Notes under the pieces: generated by a model
What the model was told of the DNA's origin: nothing
The model's input: the letters and a program-made list of their open reading frames with translations, nothing else
The model's database searches: none
Shown: positions 8,928 to 19,343 of the stretch, piece after piece
Layout: each line of letters begins with the position of its first letter
Position numbering within the stretch: position 1 is the first letter of the stretch
Origin: Apostichopus parvimensis
Taxonomy: Eukaryota > Echinodermata > Holothuroidea > Aspidochirotida > Stichopodidae
DNA: 24,997 nt
Direction of reading: 5' to 3'
Assembly (NCBI GenBank): GCA_000934455.1
Contig: KN882224.1
Coordinates: forward strand, 168,877-193,873
Program-made: the position numbers and the translations under genes

Positions 8928-11304
8928 TTGTTGCAAATGTTCTTTGTTTAGTTTATTGTTAAAATTTAACTATGAAATAGTTTTTAGAATGACAGGATTG
9001 TTTATTAGGATAAAATAAGAGATATTTAAAAATTTAGTTGGATTTTCATAATTCTAGCGAGTACAAGGAAAATTCTAAAGTAGAGTTTTATAAGTTATAA
9101 CTATTACATTTGACTGAAACTTCCGAAATATTTGTTTTTCAATTATGTACAATTTATTTAAGAAATTTTCAACGAAAAAAGATTGAATTAAATCGTTATT
9201 AATATAAAAGTAGTAAAATGATGGCAATACAAATAGCAATAACTTATTACTTATTGTTAAAAAAAAAAACTAAAATTGTGATCAGATTATGATACTCTAG
9301 CAAAACTGAAATATTGTATACCAAACAAGCAACCAATGAAACAGCTTTAGTTGTCAAAATTTCAAAAATAGCTACTCAAATAGGTTAACAAATTAAAAAT
9401 TTAGAGAGCCCATCGAATCCATTCCATGTTTCTACCCGATAACATCATCACCGTTTTAGTATACACAGTAGGCCTACTCTGCTTGCACACCAGTTTTCTG
9501 CACAGACGATTGATTCAAGGAATATATTTGTAAAGTAAAATAAGTTAACAGTAAAGATGACACACCTGGATCTCCCGTAAATACCTAATTAGCATAACAA
9601 TAGATGACACGAGCCAGGGTTGAAGATAATGAATAGAAAGATAAACGAGCCACGCGTCTAGTGTACACCTGGAATGTTGTAACTATCATACAACGTAACC
9701 ATGGACACCGACGATAAGTACTGTAGGTCAGTCCGTGTCTAGCAGTGGCTGGGAATATTGCATCATTTTATTCAATACTGGTTAGACATATTTAATAGCC
9801 ATTCAGTGATATGTCATATATCATTATATTACGACATGTTCTCATTATTATTCTTTGTTTATATATTTTAAATGAGTAAACTTGATTTCCTTGGTTGTTT
9901 AATACATCCCTTACTTGCTCCTCTCCCTAATTTTATAGAAGGAATGTTTTATTTCCCTTTCTTCAATTTTCTTTCTTTATGTACTTCTCGTTGGTATAAG
10001 GAAGTCTGTCTAATTAACACATACTTGAATAGCCCTTAATGTAACTCACATATCTAATATGTGACTACAAACATTGTGGGTTCTTAATTACCTAGTTATA
10101 TGAGGAACAGTTGTGTTCTATTAAGTTGAATAAACGTCACCCTAAAAACTCTTTTGAGGTATATACCATATGTTCATTATCACATTATGACGTATAAAGC
10201 TAACATATTATGCACCATATAATTTGTCTTTCCTTAAGCTATGGAAAAGGAAATGAGGTTACTCTTCAACTGATAAACTATTTAATATGAAAATCGAACG
10301 TTTCAATTTCTTTTAAAGTTAGCCAGCCCTATCTACTGTTTTGTTCTTATCAAATAATATCAAGTGACTGTTAAACGTCTTTGATACTCATGATAAAATG
10401 TGTAAGCACCAGGTGTTTATAGCACTTGGCATCTTTATATTGCAAATGTTGGTTGATTTTAGTGTTTGCCATTACAACCAATAATGGTATGATTAAATCA
10501 TACTGAATATGCGAAATGGAGATGAAATATTGTTCGTGTTTAGCAGTGAATAAGTAATGTCAAAGTTCATGTCGCCTTGCCAAGTCTGAAATATAGTCAT
10601 AATAACCAAGAAATCTATAAAGTTAATATATTTCACAATATTTCTCAGCCATAAAACATAAACAAGCAAACAACAACACAAACAAGAAAACAAAGCCTGG
10701 ACATCCGTTAAGATTCGTTTTATGAGATCTACTGTAGTAATATCTCTTTAAATGTCGAATTTTATACTGCACCAGTTGTTTTTATCTGCACAGAACAGGT
10801 GAAGCGGATTAATTTGTCTCCATCGAAGTTTAAACTTTATAATGGACAACGGCAATTAGAAATCGAGTTCAAATTTGCAACTTAACTATATGTAGCGAAT
10901 ATAGAAAGGCTTAGAAGGCTGTCATCATCACCTCAAGACTATCAACATTTAATGGTTGACATCATACAGTAGTAATAACACACGCTACAAAATGAAGTAC
11001 ACATTTATATCCCCGGTACACAATGAATGAACCTACAAGTTAACAATCAGAATAAACACTTATACAACTGCCAGGGTCATATCCAGATTGTAAATATGGC
11101 AATTGTCAGTTAAAATGGAAGTCGATACCAAGTCAGTATCAAATCAGAACCAAGATTAGTGTAGTTCACCTATTGACGTAAGAATGATAGAACAAAAAGG
11201 AATAAAGAAACCAGTCAAAAATCGCTCACCCCTTTCTCTTCACTACCATACCATACTTAGCGGCAAGTGACGCAATGAGTATTACAAACTGATTGACTAA
11301 TCAC

Positions 11305-11655
11305 ATTTCATTTAAGCTAAATTCTATTTCACTTAAGTAAAATGCAATTTAGTCAAATTGAGAAGCCATTTTGCTTAAGTAGAATAACATTTGACTTAAG
11401 TAGAATTGCATTTTACTTATGCAGAATTGTATTTAACTTAAGTAGAGTTGTATTTTACTTAAGCTTAATTCAATTAAGCTTAAGCTAAATTGAATTGTAC
11501 TTAAGTGAAATACGATATAGACAAAAACCGGTTGACTTCAAGCTCATGTGAATTCCGCTTAAGTAGATTACAAATATAATTCTACTTAATCGCAATTAAT
11601 TTTACTTCAGCTTAATTGTATTCTACTTAAGTGGAATTAATTCTACTTAAGTAGA
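11305..11655. repeat. 21-bp periodic array of CTTAAG-centred palindromes
   Basis: The core TTAAG, or a one-base variant, begins at 11312, 11333, ~11354, 11375, 11396, 11417, 11438, 11459, 11480 and 11501: ten units in exact 21-bp register. After a disturbed stretch the pattern resumes at 11559, 11586, 11606, 11627 and 11647 with mostly 20-21-bp spacing. Better units read TTCTACTTAAGTAGAA, a perfect 16-bp palindrome; spacer bases are AT-rich and vary between units. Core positions are conserved better than spacers. Confidence 0.8.
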
Positions 11656-12222
11656 ATATGGAAGTAAATGTCGCGAATCTACGCTTTCAGAACGCATAAA
11701 AAGAAAGAATGCTCTACACATAGACCGCTAGGAATAATAATGCAAGATAAAGTTATGTTCACTTTGTGATAGGTGGGCTAGGTATTTCAGCGTTTACGTA
11801 ACGCGTAGTCAATTCTTAAACGTTTTGTGTTGTTTGCTCGTATATCAATGAATCAACGATTACGTGAGATATGATCTAATGTTTCAACTGATGAAGAACC
11901 ATTGACCCAACATTTGCATACATAATTAAAGAAAGTCACTATTTAATTGCTTAATTTTTATATTTGATACATTAAAATGTTTCGTAAGCAGGAATTTTGT
12001 GACACTTCAAAATAATAGTTATTTTTATCCACGTGTCTATGTATACTAAAATTTGACCTCCAATATTGTTTATCCGTCTTAATCTGATCCACAATATCAT
12101 TAATATCTTATTTTGAACATATGAGGCATTTTAAATTCTTCATTATATAATTAGATGAATAACACGCCAACCTCGTTAGAATCGTTACCATAATGTGATT
12201 CTTTCATGAATTATCTTCACAG

Positions 12223-12314
12223 GTTTGGTTTATCGTATGGAGGAGGATATACTCTACCAGAGACTATTCCGGTCACATCGATCCCATCATCATTGAAATC
12301 AAGAAATGTCAAAG
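12223..12314 (+). CDS. exon 2 of the LRR-like host protein
   Basis: A 92-bp exon between acceptor TTCACAG and donor GTAAAA at 12315. With the two bases carried from exon 1 it reads KFGLSYGGGYTLPETIPVTS, then IPSSLKSRNVK, ending in phase 1. The frame has no stop and fits exons on both sides, which three unrelated sequences would not be expected to do by chance. The segment looks like the linker after an LRR unit; I recognise no domain in it. Confidence 0.55.
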
Positions 12315-14201
12315 GTAAAATAAATGACGTCAGTAAATTAAAAGTACGGTCATATAATATTAATTCATACATGTACGCTTTGATAGTCGGTTGTTACAAA
12401 TAACATAAATTTACACTATATGGAATATGCTCTTTTCTAAATTATTCAAATTATTATAGTCCTACAATTCCGAATAATGTATTAGGAGCAAGTTATCATT
12501 ATTAACGTAACATGTACTGGATATTTAAGGCATCCATGGTTGTGCTTTATTTATTACCAGCGAAATAGGATCAAAGTAATTAGTGCAATGATTTGTAAAT
12601 GCTATGCTTACATCAAAGTTAAAATAATAGTTGGTAGTCTTACCATGGTTATTCAACAACATATTAAGTAAGTGCTGATATGATAATTAAGCTACATATA
12701 TCGCAGGGTTTTCCTTAGTTTCAAATTAGTCGATATACTGTAATAACATTGTATTGGATCAGGTCTTGCGTCACCAATACCTGAACAAAAAAACACATAC
12801 AGTAATAAGCGTCGCAATAGTTACTCGAGCAGACATGCGCACAACAAGCTGCACCACCAAGTAAAAATATCCATAATGAGGTAGCCTGTATAGGGACACA
12901 TCCACATCAAATCTGAGACTGGTTTTGTAATAAATGCTGTTCTAGATTACTTCATGGCACTCTGGGAGAAATCTTACATCTGACTCGAAATAATTTAGTA
13001 ACCGAACAGAGCAGCGAAGATGTTCCTTAACCTTTTTTTTAAAGGTTAACGGTCATTTCAGATCAGCAGAGGTCAAAATCTGCAAACATTGTTAAACACA
13101 AAATTCTCAGGAAAGTTTGGATGTATGTTAAACTTTGTATGATGATTTCCAGTCTTAATAAATACTACCTTCGCCTTATCGTTTTAGTTAACTTCAGTGG
13201 TTATTCAATGTCCTTTAAACAGAGATCTGTGGAATCTTTGTAGAGGGTTATCTTCTGATATCAGATTCCTAAAATATTTCATGAATTTCCAAAGCGTTTT
13301 TCATCTCTAATTATTTACTATAAGAGAGGTTGTCAAAAAGTGTTAACTTTCAAGAAATGTCACGAATTGCTCAATTGTTTGTGTGTGTTACAAATGTGCC
13401 CATGTAAGAATAATGTTTGCTTGTTGTTAGGTTCAGTTATGTCTTAATGCTCAGTACTTTACCGACTAGTCATTTAATAGCATTAATATGTGGAAGAAAA
13501 CACTACAGTGAATTTGTATGTAAAGAGAAGTAGAAGTTAAATTTTGATATTTTAGTTTTAGACCGCTAAAACCACTGTTATAATTCTATGCTGCAGGACG
13601 TACTTCTTTAAAAAGTTTAAGTTTAAGAAATGCTCCTTTACATACCGGAGTCTCTGCTTGTGACTGAAATACTTAGTCTAACACACATATTATTAGGTCA
13701 GCTCCTGCAGACGTACCACAGAATTCAATAATTATGGAAAGCAAAACTTTTGACGTCAAAAAACATGTCGACATATTACAAATTTGTCATTGACGAATGA
13801 TATTGTGTGTCAGCTAATTAAAACAACACCATGATAAGGTTGAGTCAGGAGAATTTTCAAAATTGTGGATAACATTTAACATTTATGTCTGCACTGAGAA
13901 ACCTCGTCATGATTTAGTTTACCTTAAAAAGCAGAGATTTAGAATATTGTAAAGCTGAATATCTTGAAACCGGGTAGCTTTACAAACATCACGAGCAATC
14001 AAACGTTTCATTTCTCTGTACAATAAAAGCTCTATACTAAGATTGTCCCTAAATTCATTAATTAAGTTACTTAAGAGTAATGTAAATACATACAAACCTC
14101 TCCACCCATCAACATTATTTCTCAGACTCGTACACATGGTACCCTCGCTCATTGTTCTGTGTGTAAAAGACACATCGAGATTCCCATTGTTAATGGTGGA
14201 G

Positions 14202-14209
14202 TGACGTCA
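14202..14209. promoter_or_regulatory. TGACGTCA palindrome (CRE-type site)
   Basis: An exact TGACGTCA, the consensus CREB/ATF site, just outside the outer hAT element. A second exact copy lies at 17528-17535 on the other side of it. An 8-bp word can occur by chance, so a function is speculative. Confidence 0.25.
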
Positions 14210-14694
14210 CTGCTGATGATGTCATCATTAATCAGTCTCAAAGACATAAGTAGTTAGTGTAAACAATACGTTTGCCCCGCTCCATTAAATGTTTGACTAT
14301 TTTAGACAGATGTGTGTTAGTAGCTACTAAATTATATCGAGATAACAGCTTAGAGCAGTGTTTCCGCTAAGCCGCTATGACGCGATTTTGACGCAATGGC
14401 TTGCCGATTTGACGCACTGGCGTTCAGAGAGAGAGGAGAAAAAAAAGAGGGTTTCATTTTCTCCTGAATTTTATACAGTGTGAATAGAATAAAAAACTTT
14501 TCAAAAGGCATGGTGTTCAGAACTTCAACTTTTTAGCCAACCGCGAACACACTAAAAACAACAAGGAAAAATTATCGAAATATCGCGATAATTTTTGAAC
14601 TATTTATCGTGACGTTAAAAAGCAAATATCGCCCAACCCTAAAGTCTACCAGTGTTCTAACTATAATATCTGTATAGCCTACCTTACATTACAA

Positions 14695-16078
14695 CAGGGT
14701 CAGAAATAAGCGGGGCGATGGGCGATTCGCCCTAGCAAGTGCTAAAAAGCCCTCCGAAAGCACAATTGCGAGGGCGAAAAAGAAAAGAGAAATATAAGAA
14801 AATCGCCCTCGTAATATCAGGTGTCTGTGTAAATTTAATTGTGACATGCTTTTGCTTTAGCTACAGTAGGGTTTGCAGTTGCAGCGCGAATTGCACAAAT
14901 AAAACAGTTCTCACAATCCCGCATCAAATTTGAAGCAGTGCGGGAGGGTCGCGCACAATCACCGGGAACTTCCCGCAGTCACTGGCAAATTACGGCCTCC
15001 ATTAAGCAATTTCAGTACCAGCGACAATAACTTAAAATCCCCACAAATCTCCAACAACATGGTACGGTAGCCTAACTTCACACCTAGTCAAAATGGAACT
15101 CTAACCTAGCTATCTGTTTATACGCTCAAGTTGTGTCGCAAATAAAAAAATAAAATATCCAAGAAAAACTGCAATCTTCGACAACATGTTAGCCTAACAA
15201 CCACACTAAGTCAATGGGAAATGTAGCCTAACCATCGGTTTGCAAAAAAAAAAAATAATAAAAATACTTTGCGTAGCTTTGTTAACATACTTTCCTTGCT
15301 GCTATCGTCGCGCGCATGGTAGCCGAACACATCACGTAGTCAACGGAAAATCTAGCCTAAGCATCTCTTTATTCGCTGAAATTGTGACGCAGTTAGCTAG
15401 AACTAAAATATCCATGAAATACTGCAACCTTCGACCACATGTTAGCCTAACAACCACACTAAGTCAATGGGAAATGTAGCCTAACCATCGGTTTGCAAAA
15501 AAAAAAAATGTGTAGCTTTGTTTATAACTTTCAATTTGCTGGAAATCGGCAGTTTTTTGGAAGGTATATGTGCTATGTCTTAAAGAGGGAATGTTGTATT
15601 TTACGTACACCGTTGCTGTGGCGATGGATTGAAGGTTTTAACTTCGATTACTTTTCAGCGGTATAATGGTTTTGTATTGGTGGTGAGTGATTTTATCCAC
15701 ACACGAAAAAATACATGATTAAAGGAAAGGGCACCTTCAGTGGAAGTAATCTGTGTTTTCTATTTCAGTTGATGGGTTATTGGTTTTTCGACATATATTC
15801 GGTGGATTGACGTTATTTGCTAAACGATCGCAAATTTTGGCAATTAAACTTTCAATGAATTTGCTATACGATCTCAGCTTACTAGGAAGAGGGTAATTGT
15901 GCTTACTTAAGTAATTGATCCTGATGAATGCTTACAACCTTTTCCGTAAACAGCATATTGAACTGGAAAAGCGCCCCCTTAAACCTTAAAAAGCCCTCGT
16001 AAATACATTAAGGGGGGTGTTTTTAACTTTTCATTTTCCAGAATATTCCCCCAGAGCCAAATCTTAATTCCTACCCTG
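14695..16078. mobile_element. inner hAT element 1, 1.38 kb
   Basis: The termini CAGGGTCAGAAATAAG (14695-14710) and the complement of CAGGGTAGGAATTAAG (16063-16078) are inverted repeats with four mismatches in 16. They are flanked by CATTACAA (14687-14694) and CATTGCAA (16079-16086), an 8-bp duplication with one change. Subterminal GCCCTC words occur near both ends. The interior holds four ~127-bp tandem monomers and no transposase frame. It lies wholly within the outer hAT element. Confidence 0.8.
15056..15535 (+). repeat. four ~127-bp tandem monomers with ABAB alternation
   Basis: Monomers can be aligned on the CATGNTA...AGCCTAAC words: A1 from about 15056, B1 from 15183, A2 from 15313, B2 from 15436. 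B1 and B2 are nearly identical over ~86 bp including AACAACCACACTAAGTCAAT and an A12 tract, while A1 and A2 share AAAATATCCAAG/CATGAAA-type sequence not found in B. The pattern implies duplication of a two-monomer (~254-bp) unit after A and B had diverged. Confidence 0.7.
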
Positions 16079-16255
16079 CATTGCAACTGGTGCACTATTT
16101 TAGCCAAATTTAGCTTGTAAAAATAAAGCGTAATATGCAACAAACTAATTTATTATTATTATTATTATTTAGCAATCATCGTTTAAATAAAGCTCAGGGT
16201 TCCATGCCTCAATTTAAAAACAGACATTGGATTGGCCAATGTGTACAGTAGTACA

Positions 16256-16899
16256 CAGGGGCATAGCCAGTATGTAGCACTTTTTTTGGCCAAGTTATCT
16301 TTATTTTTAAAACAACCATAATTCAAATCCTTAAGCTTGCTTGACGAGTTTTATAGTCTAGACAGGAAAAACTATCGAAATGAATGCAGCAAGAATATGG
16401 CTAAATTAGGTGACCTATTCTTCTGTCATTTAGGCTATCATTTCTATTGCGTGCGGTTTCAATCAACACTCTACCCGCCGAAAAAGACTAGGATCCGATC
16501 TTGTCAGTTTTTTAACATCTAATTAAGAACCCGTTTACGCAGATGATATTTCAGTTGAGAAACATTCCACAGTCAAAGAAGCCTATCGTTGATTAACAGA
16601 CTTTATAGAGCTGCAGCACTTTTTTGCCTGTTGTTACTGGCTTACTCTGTACATGTACCTTGCTAATTTTAAAGACATTATGTAGTATTGTTTTTTGGGT
16701 TAAAAGTGATGTTGAATGAGGTGTTTCAAGTTACCAAGAGGCCAGGGAACCAGAATGAACACTTGGGAAGGGCCGTTTCCGGCCATCTGGGTGGTTTGTA
16801 AAACCAAAAATTTTCTTATATGCTCCGCGCCAACTAATGGTGGCGCTCCGCTCAGATAGTCGTGCCTATACAACTTTGAAAATCTTGGCTACGCCCATG
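16256..16899 (-). mobile_element. inner hAT element 2, 644 bp
   Basis: The ends are CAGGGGCATAGCCA (16256-16269) and the complement of CATGGGCGTAGCCA (16886-16899), inverted repeats with two mismatches in 14. The adjoining 8-mers GTAGTACA and GTACTAAT match at only 5 of 8 positions, so the target duplication is degraded or the ends are off by a base or two. The right 138 bp, read on the - strand, is the same module seen at 5293-5452 and 19171-19319. No coding capacity. Confidence 0.6.
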
Positions 16900-17102
16900 G
16901 TACTAATACTGTCGGCAAAATGTAACATTGTGAATAGTCACGAAAACATTGACCGATTGTGTTTTGGGTTCAATAAAATAATTTGCCAGGAATTTTACCC
17001 CTCACCTTAGACCCCTCCCCCAGGATGGTGGTGAGTCAAATATTCAGATATTAGCCATTTTGACTCAATGGGAAATTTCTTAGAGGAAACACTGGCTTAG
17101 AG

Positions 17103-17657
17103 AGAGACTTAGAGACGATGTAGTAAAATTCAGTAGAATATACTTACCTGTCGATATTTGGACTTCATTTTCTGACACTCTCATAACGTATTCCTGCCTC
17201 CACCCCTCCCCCCCCCTCCATAATACAGATTCCTTTCCACTTTGCAAAGCGAGGTATCAGACTTATGATGTACAGTATTCTTAGTACAGTTTAAAGAACA
17301 TTAAACAAAGGAACCCTGAGTGTAAAACCTAAATAACCTCCTTTACCGAACTGGAATGCTCTTAGATCCAGCAGTCCTCTTACATGGAGACTGGCTACGT
17401 TATTCTGAAAATGTTTTGTTTATTCTTTTACATACATAATTAATTTTTTTTGTTATTAAACCAATTCAATTTTTCTTCTTTTAAAAATTGTTAAACAGTG
17501 TGTAATTATGGCTCTAGTGATTGGTGATGACGTCACGGATGTTGAGTGTTCTCTGATCCGTTCACCGTCTCATGGATTATTATTCTTGATCTAAGCATCG
17601 AATACTCGACTATCATGATTTGGTTTCTTCATATAGTCCAAAATGTGTTTCTGTTTG
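17103..17657. other. AT-rich spacer between hAT elements
   Basis: No gene or transposon end seen. It contains a C-rich run at about 17198-17218 and an exact TGACGTCA at 17528-17535. Confidence 0.4.
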
Positions 17658-17665
17658 AAAGGGAG

Positions 17666-19319
17666 CAGGAACGTAGCCAGCCATGATATCGCTATTAATT
17701 TCAAAATAGAAAATGGTCAATTCCGTGGTGACTCGCGTGACATTTTTACTAAAATTCCTCTCTATTTGATATCATTAAACAAATAAAGAAATTACCTGGG
17801 AGAAAAGCATTCATGTAGTCAGTGAAGGTACGCCTTAATGCTTACAACAGTAGAGAAAAAATATTTATACCTCAAGTATTGGGGGTGAAATTGGCGAAAA
17901 ACTAAACGTGACTCGCGTGACAGTTACTATTAGCAAAAATCAGAATGCACACACAAATGTTCGATTTCTTATGTCTTATTAAAATGTTTCCAATAACTTT
18001 TTATAATCATACCGAAGTTGAAAAACACCTCTACCTCAATTGCTATGCAACTTTGAAAAAATGTTGTAACGCATGAAAATAACGATGAAGATGTATTGTG
18101 ACTCGCGTGACAAGAAAACGTGACTCGCGTGACAAGTTCACTTTTCGGATAGTTCTAGACCAAATGCAGTAGTGAATCGAAGGTATAGATCTTGCATAGT
18201 GAAATATAACATTCATTGGTCTAGAAAGTGTCCAAAAGGTACTTCCCTTGGGAATGTCCAGAAGATATTAATGTCCCCGAGTTACGCTCGTGACTGCAGA
18301 CAGTAGGTAATATACTGTACGGGTAGTACAGTTGTTCAGGCAATATATCTTGTCAATTAATATTTATAACAATATTTAGTCTGTTGAAGTCACTCATTTG
18401 AAAGTTATAGAAGAAACATCTATCAGAATGTGATTCAAATTACCATTCTCATTTGTCATATTAGAATAAATGAAAAGTGTAATATTTGAGAAGATACATA
18501 AGCTCATAGGATTTTGGGAATGATTGAGCAGTTAAAACCTTAAGGTTGTCAAGTCATAGCACATAGCATTGCCAGATACTAATATAGATTAAGTTTTTGT
18601 ATATTACTAAAAAATCAATGACACGTGCTAACTTTCCAAATTTGGTGATAAAATAGGCATTATATTGCGAATATATATTGATGAATTTAAATTCTGATAG
18701 TTCAAATGAAATTATTATAATTAGTTTAATTATGTGTGCCCATATGATTCAAGTTGCCTAATTAAAGGGGAATGCATATATGATATCTTTAATCGGTGAT
18801 TCATTCATCAAACTATAACATCCCTGTAATTTTCACACAGTAAATAGGTAGAAACACTATCTTGAATTGACGTGACTCGCGTGACGTGACTCGCGTGACA
18901 TTCGTAAAGGGTGATTTTCTGCAAAATTTGAATATCTTCTGAAAAGGAAAATTCAGTAATTCTTTTGGTATCAATGTGAAGACTTGATATTCATTATTTG
19001 GAGTAAAACTATTGTGCAGGCAAGGAGAAAAAAAACAAAAACAGTAAATTTTGTGACTCGCGTGACAGTAAATGGAGGGTGTTTTCAATTCACCACTGTT
19101 GTCTTATGCCTTGACGTTGAAAAAAAATTGAAGCTTATCATGGAATTGACCATATATGCAACTTACAACGCCTGGGAAGTGCCATTTTCAGCGATCTGGG
19201 AGTCATTTTCGGCCAAAAATGTTCTTATGCGCTTCGCACCAACTCATGGTGGCGATACGCTTACATAGTTTGCCTACAGGCTTCGCCCCTCCATTGGCAA
19301 ATTCCTCGCTACGCGCCCG
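17666..19319 (-). mobile_element. hAT element with internal 15-mer repeats, 1.65 kb
   Basis: The ends are CAGGAACGTAGCCAG (17666-17680) and the complement of CGGGCGCGTAGCGAG (19305-19319), imperfect inverted repeats of the GTAGC type also seen in the element at 16256-16899. They are flanked by an exact 8-bp target duplication AAAGGGAG (17658-17665 and 19320-19327). The right ~149 bp is the shared end module on the - strand. Seven copies of a GTGACTCGCGTGAC core lie inside, in one orientation. I see no transposase frame. Confidence 0.8.
17728..19067 (+). repeat. seven interspersed copies of GTGACTCGCGTGAC(A)
   Basis: Exact copies start at 17728, 17908, 18098, 18120, 18872, 18886 and 19053, all on the + strand; six are followed by A, and the one at 18872 runs directly into the next at 18886. 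Spacings are 180, 190, 22, 752, 14 and 167 bp. The word is itself a GTGAC direct repeat around TCGC. The surrounding sequence is AT-rich and not repeated, so the words are conserved beyond their context. Confidence 0.9.
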
Positions 19320-19343
19320 AAAGGGAGCATATGCTTTCATTTA

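Larger units (their letters stand above)
8643..12222 (+). other. intron 1 of the LRR-like gene
   Basis: GT-AG intron of about 3.6 kb: donor GTAAGT at 8643 and acceptor TTCACAG ending at 12222. It is phase 2. Apart from a G-rich run at 8906-8927 and the 21-bp array at 11305-11655 it is AT-rich with no supported gene. Confidence 0.5.
14356..17094. mobile_element. outer hAT element, 2.74 kb, with two hAT elements nested inside
   Basis: The termini CAGTGTTTCCGCTAAG (14356-14371) and the complement of CAGTGTTTCCTCTAAG (17079-17094) differ at one base, and are flanked by an exact 8-bp target duplication GCTTAGAG (14348-14355 and 17095-17102). This fits the hAT superfamily. Removing the nested elements and their duplications leaves about 695 bp with no coding capacity, so it is non-autonomous. 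Residual sequence lies at 14356-14694, 16087-16247 and 16908-17094 and includes a short TTA microsatellite at 16149-16169. Confidence 0.85.

Noticed and set aside
13919..14173. An 84-aa open frame on the - strand
   Set aside because: No recognisable domain, no splice or promoter support, and the length is within what AT-rich sequence gives by chance.
17728..19067. Spaced identical short words suggesting a CRISPR array
   Set aside because: Spacing is irregular (14 to 752 bp), the words are only 14-15 bp, and the context is a eukaryotic hAT element.
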